64,000 bases of DNA, taken from contig NZ_LISW01000006.1 of the NCBI RefSeq assembly GCF_001905735.1, positions 7,432 to 71,431 on the forward strand, written 5' to 3'. Below are positions 57,913 through 64,000 of the stretch, piece by piece. The stretch comes from Streptomyces sp. CB01249 (GTDB taxonomy: Bacteria; Actinomycetota; Actinomycetes; Streptomycetales; Streptomycetaceae). The number at the start of each line of letters is the position of its first letter. Positions within the stretch are counted from its first letter, which is position 1. A model generated the notes under the pieces. The model was not told the origin of the DNA. It did no database searches and was given only the letters and a program-made list of their open reading frames with translations. The translations under genes and the position numbers were made by a program.

Positions 57913-60000
57913 TCACAGGCTCAGCTCCGGATGCAGCCGCTCCAGTGTCCACATCTGCTTGCGGCGGGCCGACAGGGCGGTCAGCGCGAGCGCCCCGGCG
58001 GTGAAGGCCGCGAGCACCGCGCAGCCCTGCCAGACCGGGCCGAGCCCGCCGCCCGTGATGAGCCGGCGCAGCCCCTCCACGACGTAGCTCATCGGCAGGT
58101 ACGGGTGGATCGCGTTGAAGAAGCCCGGACTGGTCTGTACGGGGTAGGTGCCGCCGGCCGAGGTCAGCTGGAGCATCAGCAGCGCGAGGACGAGGATGCG
58201 CCCCGCCGCGCCGAAGCAGGCGTTCAGCCACTGCACGATCGCCGCGAAGCAGCAGGTGACCAGCGCCAGGAAGCCGAGCGTCCCGGCGGTGTGCGCCATG
58301 TCCAGGCCGGGGCCCCAGTGCAGGACGGACATCAGCGCGGCCGTCTGGAGCAGCCCGACCCCGGCCACCGGCAGCCAGCCCGCGAGGGCGATCCGCCAGG
58401 CCGGTGCCCCGGCGGCCAGGGCGCGCCTGCTGAGCGGCTGGATCAGCATGTACGCCACCATCGCGCCGACCCAGAGGGAGAGCGGGATGAAGTAGGGCGC
58501 GAAGCCGGTGCCGTAGTTCGGGGCGGAGTGCAGCGACTGCGAGGCCAGTCGTACGGGGTCGGCCATGACCTCCGTACGGGCGTCGCGGTCCTTCTTCCCG
58601 TAGTCGGGGATCTTGCCGACGCCGTCGCCGAGCCCCTGGGCGAGCGTGGTGGACCCGTCCTTCAGGCGGACCAGGCCCTTGTCGAGGTCGGTGGCGCCCG
58701 TCTTGAGCTTGCCGACGCCCGTGTCCAGGTCGGACGCGCCGGTCTTCGCCGTGCCCAGCCCGGTGTGCAGCCGGTCCGCGCCGGTGGCGACCTTGTGCGC
58801 GCCGGTGTTCAGCGCGTTGATCTTCTTGACCGCGGCTTCCAGATCCTCGTCCAGGTGCGGGGAGCGCGTGGCGAGTGCCTTCGCCTGCTTCTCCAGCGTG
58901 GTCAGCTGGGTGCGGAGCTTCGTCAGGTCCCCGTTCTGGTTCTTGACCAGGGCGTTCACGTCGTCGGCCACGGCGGCGACGTCGTCCGCCGCCGTCACGG
59001 CCCGCTTCAGCGGCGGGCAGACGGTGGGGTCGGGGACCGGCTGCTCCTCGCAGCGGGTGCGGTGGATGTCGGTGAGGTCGTCGGCGGCGGTGTGCGCGGC
59101 GGTGGCGGCGGTGGGCGCCGCCTTCACGAGCAGGTCCAGGTTGTCCCGTACGGTCTTCGAGGTGTCGGCGACCAGCCGGGCGGTGTCGCCGATGGCCTTC
59201 CCGTTGTCCTTCAGGAACGGGCGCACGTCGGCGGCGACCCCGTTGACCTTGTCGGCGAGGAGCTGGGTGCCGTCGGCGACCTGGCGCGAACCGGTCTCCA
59301 GGTCGCCCGCGCCCTTGTCGAGCTTCACGATCCCGCCGGACAGCTTCTTGCTGCCCGCCTTCGCGTCCTTCAGCCCGTCCGCGAGGTCCTTCGAGCCCTT
59401 CTTCGCCTTGCCGGTCCCGTCCCTGAGGTCGGCCGCGCCCTTGGCCGCCTTCGCGGTCTCGTCGTGCAGGTCGGAGAAGCTGATGAAGATCCGGTCGAGG
59501 AACCCGCGCGAGGCGTTCGCGGACGCGGCCGTGCGGACCTCGGAGAACACCGTCCGGGATATCTGCCCGACGATGTAGTTGTTCGCGTCGTTGGTCCGCA
59601 CCTCGAGCGCGCCGGTCTCGGGGGAGTCACCGGCGCTGGAGGCGATGCGACTGCTGAAGTCCGACGGCATGCGCAGCGAGAGGTAGTACGTGCCGTCCTC
59701 GACGCCCCGGTCCGCCTCCTCGGCGCTCACCTCGTGCCAGTCGAAGGTCTTCGAGTCGAGGAGCTTGCCGGTGATCTGGTCACCGGCCGCGATCCGCTTG
59801 CCGTCGGCGGTGGCGCCCTTGTCGTCGTTGACCAGGGCGACCGGGATGCGGTCGAGGCGTCCGTACGGGTCCCAGAAGGACCACAGGTACAGGGCGCCGT
59901 AGAGCAGGGGGAGCAGCAGGAGCGCGGCGAGCGCGGCGCGCGGCAGCCGCCCCCTGCCGAAGCGCCTCAGCTCAAGCGCGGCCAGTCTCGGCGAACGCAT
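57913..60000 (-). CDS. YhgE/Pip-type membrane protein, ABC-2-like permease
   Basis: A 695-residue membrane protein. One helix near residues 20-40, then an extracellular part of about 430 residues with heptad-like LxxGxxxLxxG repeats (for example KKGSKDLADGLKDAKAGSKK), as in YhgE/Pip and phage infection proteins, and a C-terminal ABC-2 domain with five helices (about 500-680). The ATG overlaps the ATPase gene by 29 bases. Members of this family have been linked to ESX/type VII-related secretion or lipid export; substrate unknown. Confidence 0.9.
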   Translation of the reverse strand: MRSPRLAALELRRFGRGRLPRAALAALLLLPLLYGALYLWSFWDPYGRLDRIPVALVNDDKGATADGKRIAAGDQITGKLLDSKTFDWHEVSAEEADRGVEDGTYYLSLRMPSDFSSRIASSAGDSPETGALEVRTNDANNYIVGQISRTVFSEVRTAASANASRGFLDRIFISFSDLHDETAKAAKGAADLRDGTGKAKKGSKDLADGLKDAKAGSKKLSGGIVKLDKGAGDLETGSRQVADGTQLLADKVNGVAADVRPFLKDNGKAIGDTARLVADTSKTVRDNLDLLVKAAPTAATAAHTAADDLTDIHRTRCEEQPVPDPTVCPPLKRAVTAADDVAAVADDVNALVKNQNGDLTKLRTQLTTLEKQAKALATRSPHLDEDLEAAVKKINALNTGAHKVATGADRLHTGLGTAKTGASDLDTGVGKLKTGATDLDKGLVRLKDGSTTLAQGLGDGVGKIPDYGKKDRDARTEVMADPVRLASQSLHSAPNYGTGFAPYFIPLSLWVGAMVAYMLIQPLSRRALAAGAPAWRIALAGWLPVAGVGLLQTAALMSVLHWGPGLDMAHTAGTLGFLALVTCCFAAIVQWLNACFGAAGRILVLALLMLQLTSAGGTYPVQTSPGFFNAIHPYLPMSYVVEGLRRLITGGGLGPVWQGCAVLAAFTAGALALTALSARRKQMWTLERLHPELSL

Positions 60001-60739
60001 CGGCCGGTTCCTCCTCGTGGGTGGTGGCTTCGGTGGTTTCCGGGGCGGTGCCCGTGCGTACGGTGACGGCGTCCTCGGGGGCCTCGCTGCAGACGGCCAG
60101 GACGGTGGTGCCGGCGGCGGCCACGGAGCGCAGCAGCTCCCACACCTCGGCCCGCTCGGCGTCGGAGAGCTTCAGGTCGGTGTCGTCCACCGCGAGCAGC
60201 CGGGGCCGGCCCATCAGCGCGAGGGCCACGGACAGCCGCAGCGCCTCGGTCCGCTCCAGATCGCGTACGGCGGTGCGCTCGGCCTTGGGCAGCGTGGCGG
60301 GGTCGAGCCCGGCGGCCTCCAGGGCGGCGTCGATCCGGGTCCGGGCGGCGGCGGCCCGCTCGCGGGGGCGGCGGAGCAGGGCGCGCGGGGAGCCGTCGTA
60401 GCGGCGCAGCAGCAGGGCCCGTTCGCGCAGGTGCTCGGCGACCGTGAACGCCGGGTCCAGCTCGCTGACCCCGGGCACCGGGCCCAGGGCCGTGACGCGG
60501 CGGACGGCGGCGGCCCGGCGCGGCAGGACGAGGCCGGCGGTCGCGGCCTCGCCCTCGGTGGGGCGCATACGGCCGGTGAGGGCGAGCAGAAGACAGGTAC
60601 GGCCGGAGCCGGACGGGCCTTCGACGGCGATCAGGGCGCCGGGTTCCGCGCGGAGGCTCACCCCCCGGAAGGCCCAGCCGCGCGGCCCTTCGAGCCCCAG
60701 GTCCTCGGCGGTGACGGCCGCCCCGTGCGGACTCTCCAC
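59972..60739 (-). CDS. ABC-transporter ATPase with degenerate motifs
   Basis: A 255-residue ATP-binding protein paired with the YhgE-type permease. The Walker A reads GPSGSGRTC: the lysine is replaced by Arg and the Ser/Thr pair is altered. The signature position reads LERTEALRLS in place of LSGGQ. The Walker B is LLAVDDTD, with Asp where Glu normally acts. It may be a non-hydrolysing or slow regulatory subunit. The GTG start at 60739 lies just downstream of the TetR-type operator. The gene is first in the ABC-YhgE-TetR operon. Confidence 0.82.
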   Translation of the reverse strand: MESPHGAAVTAEDLGLEGPRGWAFRGVSLRAEPGALIAVEGPSGSGRTCLLLALTGRMRPTEGEAATAGLVLPRRAAAVRRVTALGPVPGVSELDPAFTVAEHLRERALLLRRYDGSPRALLRRPRERAAAARTRIDAALEAAGLDPATLPKAERTAVRDLERTEALRLSVALALMGRPRLLAVDDTDLKLSDAERAEVWELLRSVAAAGTTVLAVCSEAPEDAVTVRTGTAPETTEATTHEEEPADAFAETGRA

Positions 60740-60755
60740 GCACCCTACCCCTCAT

Positions 60756-60777
60756 TTGAACTGACTGGTCAGTCCAA
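60756..60777. promoter_or_regulatory. TetR-type palindromic operator
   Basis: TTGAACTGAC and GTCAGTCCAA flank a central TG; the arms match at nine of ten positions. It lies 17 bp upstream of the ATPase start and overlaps the likely promoter. ACTGACNNGTCAGT-type sites are common TetR operators, and the operon ends with a TetR gene. Confidence 0.72.
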
Positions 60778-60905
60778 AAAGTAGCCCGAACTTGCGAGCG
60801 AAGCAAAAGACCAGGTCAGAGGGGTGTCCGGGTCGATTGTCAGTGGGGGCCGTCACGATGGATACAGACGGCCACAGAGCCGTTACCGAGACAGGAGGTT
60901 CTGTC

Positions 60906-61433
60906 ATGGCCCACTCGTCCGCAGCCGCCGCCCCGCGACGCCGCGCAGACGGCCCTGCTCCCTCACCGACCGGCCCGGCCCGCGATGTCCACCCCGTCGT
61001 CCGGCGCACCACCGCACCGCCCGCCGCCCTCGATCTCCTCACCCAGGCCCGCGCCGGCCTGGACGAGGCAGCTGTCCTCTCCGTGCCCAACGAGCGGTAC
61101 GCCACCGCCCACCTCGCCGCCCTGCGCACCGCGGCCGCCGTCCTCGCCGCACGGGCCCGCCCCGAGCCCGTGCGGCGGCGCAGGGAACCGATCCGCAGCG
61201 CCTGGGAAATCCTTCCGGAGCTGGCCCCCGAGCTCGCCGAGTGGAGCGCCCTCTTCGCCTCCGGCGCCGCCCGGCGGGCCCGCGCCGAGGCGGGCATACC
61301 CGGCGCGGCCAGCCGACGGCAGGCCGACGACCTGCTGCGCGACGCCGCCATGTTCCTGCGCCTCGTGGAACGGCTGCTCGTGCTCCAGCCGGTGCTGCCC
61401 CAGCCGCGCGGGGAGCGGCCCGACGCGGGGTGA
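60906..61433 (+). CDS. HEPN domain protein (SAV_6107 family)
   Basis: A 175-residue protein. After a 40-residue Ala/Pro/Arg-rich tail, residues about 40-165 form an all-helical HEPN domain. The segment NERYATAHLAALRTAA contains Arg64 and His69, fitting the Rx4-6H motif of HEPN ribonucleases. Start ATG at 60906 with AGGAGG. Divergent from the YhgE operon and 97 bp before a methyltransferase gene on the same strand. Conservation in all Streptomyces argues for a housekeeping role rather than a mobile toxin. Confidence 0.82.
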   Translation: MAHSSAAAAPRRRADGPAPSPTGPARDVHPVVRRTTAPPAALDLLTQARAGLDEAAVLSVPNERYATAHLAALRTAAAVLAARARPEPVRRRREPIRSAWEILPELAPELAEWSALFASGAARRARAEAGIPGAASRRQADDLLRDAAMFLRLVERLLVLQPVLPQPRGERPDAG

Positions 61434-61530
61434 CCGCGTGGACGGCGCCAGGCCATAGGGTGGGCGGTACCTGTTACCTGCGCTGTTCACGCTCCGCCCC
61501 CGGGCGGCCCGTGCCGAGGAGTCAACTGCC

Positions 61531-62289
61531 GTGTCCGACCCGCTGCGCCCCCGTGCCTCCCTCCGTACCGCCGTGGTCTGGGAGGTCCTGAAGGACGCCC
61601 TCGACCGCCGGGTCAAGGCGACCGGCCGGGACGCCCTGGACGTGCTGGACACCGGCGGCGGCACGGGCAACTTCGCGGTGCCCGCCGCCCGGCTCGGCCA
61701 CCGGGTCACCGTGGTCGACCCCAGCCCCAACGCGCTCTTCGCGCTGGAGCGCCGCGCCGCCGAGGCCGGGGTCGCCGACCGGGTGCACGGGGTGCAGGGC
61801 GACATCCTCGGCCTGTTCGACGTGGTCGAGCGCGGGGGCTACGACGCGGTGCTCTGCCACGGCGTCCTGGAGTACGTGGACGACCCCGCCGAGGGCGTAC
61901 GGCACGCGGTGGAGGCCCTCCGTCCGGCCGGGGCGCTGAGCCTGCTGGCCGCCGGGCTCGGCGGCGCCGTCCTGGCCCGCGCGCTGGCCGGCCACTTCAA
62001 CGAGGCGCGGCACGCGCTGGGCGACCCGGAGGGCCGGTGGGGCGACGGGGACCCGATGCCCCGGCGGTACACGGCCGAGCAGCTGGCCGAGCTGGTCACC
62101 GCCGCCGACATCGAGGTGGGCGCCGTGCACGGGGTCCGGGTCTTCGCCGACCTCGTCCCCGGGGTCCTGGTGGACACCGAGCCGGGCGCGATGGAGGCCC
62201 TGCTCCGGCTGGAGGCCGCCGCCGCCGAACTGCCCGCGTTCCACTCCGTGGCCACGCAGCTGCACGTCCTGGGCACCAAGCGGGGCTGA
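61531..62289 (+). CDS. SAM-dependent class I methyltransferase
   Basis: A 252-residue class I methyltransferase. Motif I is VLDTGGGTGNFAVPAARLG, the acidic end of strand 2 is VVDPS, then VQGDILGL and the motif IV region VLCHGVLEYVDDP. It resembles small-molecule or tRNA uridine (CmoA/CmoM-like) enzymes rather than DNA methylases. GTG start. Substrate unknown; possibly co-transcribed with the HEPN gene. Confidence 0.9.
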   Translation: MSDPLRPRASLRTAVVWEVLKDALDRRVKATGRDALDVLDTGGGTGNFAVPAARLGHRVTVVDPSPNALFALERRAAEAGVADRVHGVQGDILGLFDVVERGGYDAVLCHGVLEYVDDPAEGVRHAVEALRPAGALSLLAAGLGGAVLARALAGHFNEARHALGDPEGRWGDGDPMPRRYTAEQLAELVTAADIEVGAVHGVRVFADLVPGVLVDTEPGAMEALLRLEAAAAELPAFHSVATQLHVLGTKRG

Positions 62290-62491
62290 ACCCCCCGGGG
62301 GGTTACCGGCGGGAGCGCGGCTGATCAGCGACGCAGCGGCAGACGGAGTACGCACCGACCGCCCCGTTCGGCGCTCCGGCCCCGTATGATCGGGGGACAC
62401 CATCCGGCATGACGGATCGGAGGTTGGGGAATCAACTCAGCAACCGAGCCGTCGTGGCGGCCCGGACTGGCAGTTTGGCAATGAGGGCGGG

Positions 62492-62520
62492 TTTCACGGG
62501 GGCGATTCCCTGCCTATCCT
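62492..62520 (+). promoter_or_regulatory. sigma-70-type promoter before DUF3040 gene
   Basis: TTTCAC (62492-62497) and TATCCT (62515-62520) with a 17-bp spacer, about 50 bp before the GTG at 62572. The rest of the 282-bp gap from 62290 shows only short inverted repeats. Confidence 0.5.
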
Positions 62521-62571
62521 GGAAGGGCCGCATACCGGCCGCCCCCCGCGGCCGACGACGAGGAGGACTCC

Positions 62572-62970
62572 GTGCCGCTCTCGGAGCACGAGCAGCGAAT
62601 GCTCGAGCAAATGGAGCGAGCGCTGTACGCCGAAGATCCCAAGTTCGCGACAGCGCTCGAGGGAAGTGGGCTGCGTACGTACACCCGGCGACGGGTCTAC
62701 CAGGCGATCGCTGGCTTTCTGGTGGGTATCGCGCTCCTCATGGCCGGAATGGTCGCTCAGCAGATCTGGATCAGCGTGGTGGGCTTCCTCGTCATGCTGG
62801 GCTGCGCGGTGCTCGCGGTCACGGGATGGCGCAAGGCGCCCAAGCCGGGCGAACAGCAGTCGGTGCGCACCGGTGGTGCGGGTGACCGCAGGCAGTCCCG
62901 CCAGCGCCGGTCCGTGATGAACCGGATCGAACAGCGGTGGCAGCGCCGCCGCGACGAGCAGGGACAGTAG
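62572..62970 (+). CDS. DUF3040 membrane protein
   Basis: A 132-residue protein: the N-terminal amphipathic helix MPLSEHEQRMLEQMERALYA typical of DUF3040, two membrane helices (about 43-62 and 65-85), then a basic tail. GTG start with AGGAGGA. In many actinobacteria DUF3040 genes lie beside mraZ and the division/cell-wall cluster, so a role at the membrane in growth or division is a reasonable guess only. Confidence 0.92.
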   Translation: MPLSEHEQRMLEQMERALYAEDPKFATALEGSGLRTYTRRRVYQAIAGFLVGIALLMAGMVAQQIWISVVGFLVMLGCAVLAVTGWRKAPKPGEQQSVRTGGAGDRRQSRQRRSVMNRIEQRWQRRRDEQGQ

Positions 62971-62988
62971 ACACAGAACGCTTCAGCC

Positions 62989-63021
62989 GAAGGGCGGCCG
63001 CGATGTGAGCGGCCGCCCTTC
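62989..63021. terminator. bidirectional terminator between DUF3040 and transglutaminase genes
   Basis: A 13-bp perfect stem (62989-63001 and 63009-63021) with a seven-base loop. Confidence 0.8.
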
Positions 63022-63129
63022 AGCGTGTGCGGGACATTGCGGCTGCGCGGCGGCGGTTCCGGGCCGGGGTGACCACCGCCCGGCCCGGGGCGGCGGGCCC
63101 CGAAAGACCCGGCCGCCCCCGGCCCCCCC

Positions 63130-64000
63130 TCAGCCCTCCTGGCGGGACGGGCGTCGGGTCCAGGCCGGGCGGGGCGGGAGGCGGAAGCGGGCGGAGAGGG
63201 ATGCCCGGCGCTTCGAGAGGGCCCAGGCCACCCGGACGGACGAGCGGGGGGCGAGGAGCGCGCGGAGGCGGGCCGGGCGGCCGGCGGACAGGCCCAGACC
63301 GGTCCGTACCGCCTGCGCGTCCTCTGCGAGGCCCGACGCCGGGCGCGGCTCGCGGGCGTAGAGCGCCTGCTCCACCGCTCCCGCGACCCGGTGCACCGCG
63401 TCCGCCGCCTCCGTGTCCAGTCGGCCCAGACGCACCAGCCGCTCGGCGGCCCGGCGCGGGGTCAGCGCCTCGTCCGGGGGAATGCCGTGGTCCCACGCCG
63501 TGTCGGTGACCTCCCGCCACACGGCCAGCGTCCGCGCGGTCGCGTCGGCCGGGGTGCGGCCGCCCGAGGATCCCAGGCGGCGGGCCCGCGCCCGCAGCCG
63601 CCAGAACATCGGCAGCAGGGGCAGCACCAGGACGAGCACCACCCCGGCGGCCACGCCCAGCACGGTCCCCGTCGGCGTCCCCGGGTCCGTCGGCGCGGCC
63701 GCACCGGGCGCCGCCGACTGCCCGCACTCGCCCTGCCTGCGCATCTGCGCCGGGCAGCTCTCCGACGCGGAGGGCGTGGCCGCGACCGGCGCCGAGGCGT
63801 CCGCCTCCGGCCGGGCCGGGTCCGCCGGGTCACCGGACGGCGCGTCGGGCAGGGTGTACGACGGGACGGAGCCCCGCGTCGGCGTCGGCTCGAAGCGCGT
63901 CCAGCCGATGCCCTCGAAGTACAGCTCGGGCCAGGCGTGCGCGTCGCGCAGGCCGACCGAGTACGAACCGTCCGCCTGCGCGCTGCCCGGCGTGAAGCCC
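63130..64000 (-). CDS. TgpA-like transglutaminase protein, C-terminal part (truncated by window edge)
   Basis: The frame is open from the right edge to the stop at 63130 (about 290 residues seen). The first residues, GFTPGSAQADGSYSVGLRDA then HAWPELYFEGIGWTRFEPTPT, are the end of a transglutaminase-like catalytic domain (the H and D of the Cys-His-Asp triad). An Ala/Pro/Ser-rich linker, one membrane helix (about residues 98-118 of the visible part: VLGVAAGVVLVLVLPLLPMFW) and a cytoplasmic domain like DUF4129 follow. TgpA proteins usually pair with MoxR ATPase and DUF58 genes, expected beyond the window. Confidence 0.9.
   Translation of the reverse strand, partial: GFTPGSAQADGSYSVGLRDAHAWPELYFEGIGWTRFEPTPTRGSVPSYTLPDAPSGDPADPARPEADASAPVAATPSASESCPAQMRRQGECGQSAAPGAAAPTDPGTPTGTVLGVAAGVVLVLVLPLLPMFWRLRARARRLGSSGGRTPADATARTLAVWREVTDTAWDHGIPPDEALTPRRAAERLVRLGRLDTEAADAVHRVAGAVEQALYAREPRPASGLAEDAQAVRTGLGLSAGRPARLRALLAPRSSVRVAWALSKRRASLSARFRLPPRPAWTRRPSRQEG

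Noticed and set aside
60906..62289. Mobile toxin-antitoxin or phage-defence island
   Set aside because: Composition matches the surroundings, no integrase, transposase or repeat is nearby, and the genes look like conserved chromosomal core.
1..64000. CRISPR arrays, tRNA or rRNA genes, insertion sequences, attachment sites
   Set aside because: I looked on both strands and saw no spaced repeats, cloverleaf sequences, transposase genes or flanking duplications. Reading by eye could miss a degenerate copy.

Overview
The window is about 64 kb of very GC-rich, gene-dense chromosome from a Streptomyces or a very close relative. Evidence: extreme third-position GC, frequent GTG/TTG starts, a branched bcc-aa3 respiratory gene set with a di-heme QcrC and three-helix Rieske QcrA, the Streptomyces trp leader peptide with three Trp codons, a SAM-IV riboswitch, and Streptomyces-type families (DUF5304, HEPN SAV_6107, MacRS). 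It looks like conserved core chromosome. I see no insertion sequence, prophage, tRNA, rRNA, CRISPR array or biosynthetic cluster.

Layout. 0-13.5 kb: a PfkB kinase, a cysteine desulfurase-TusA fusion, ctaC-ctaD-ctaF, an L,D-transpeptidase, a pseudo-receiver protein, ctaE-qcrC-qcrA-qcrB and trpD. 13.5-21 kb: a SAM-IV riboswitch with a class V aminotransferase, an Lrp-type RAM protein, rhomboid protease, NYN protein and two NlpC/P60 peptidases, the first behind a probable c-di-AMP riboswitch. 21-31.5 kb: a lipoprotein metallopeptidase, GT87 and PimB-type mannosyltransferases, FadD15-like ligase, phosphoesterase, SRPBCC plus ArsA-like ATPase, DUF5304, glucokinase and an EEP nuclease. 31.5-45 kb: lipid and regulatory genes (esterase, PlsC, MacS-MacR), a D-hydroxyacid dehydrogenase, trpEG with its attenuator, a large secreted amidase, class II DAHP synthase, and bfd/bfr under an iron box. 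45-54 kb: nfo, a PASTA Ser/Thr kinase, TPP-riboswitch-controlled thiO-thiS-thiG, a ferredoxin reductase-like flavoprotein, an Rv2175c-like regulator, thiE and metF. 54-64 kb: a tyrosine-rich-tail membrane protein, a CrtI-like oxidoreductase, DUF4126 behind a MacR-type palindrome, a TetR/YhgE/ABC operon with a palindromic operator, a HEPN protein, a methyltransferase, DUF3040, and the C-terminal part of a TgpA-like transglutaminase.

How it fits together. Gene content and much of the order parallel Mycobacterium tuberculosis Rv2169c-Rv2204c (adoK, ctaC, qcrCAB, ctaE, trpD, NlpC/P60, pimB, fadD15, SRPBCC, ArsA-like, PlsC, GT87, DAHP synthase, kinase, Rv2175c, metF, DUF3040). This suggests an ancient actinobacterial block joining terminal respiration, mannolipid and envelope synthesis, and aromatic precursor supply. 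Regulation readable in the DNA is rich: three riboswitch-class leaders (SAM-IV, probable ydaO/c-di-AMP, TPP), a trp attenuator, an IdeR/DmdR iron box, a MacR-like box, a TetR operator, and about a dozen genes whose -10 hexamer lies 6-7 nt before the start codon, which predicts leaderless mRNAs.

The best candidates for under-described biology are the SRPBCC/ArsA-like pair with an altered P-loop, the YhgE operon with a degenerate ABC ATPase, the HEPN protein that keeps an Rx4H motif, and the cysteine desulfurase-TusA fusion next to cytochrome oxidase. All homology calls were made by reading motifs by eye; no database search was run.
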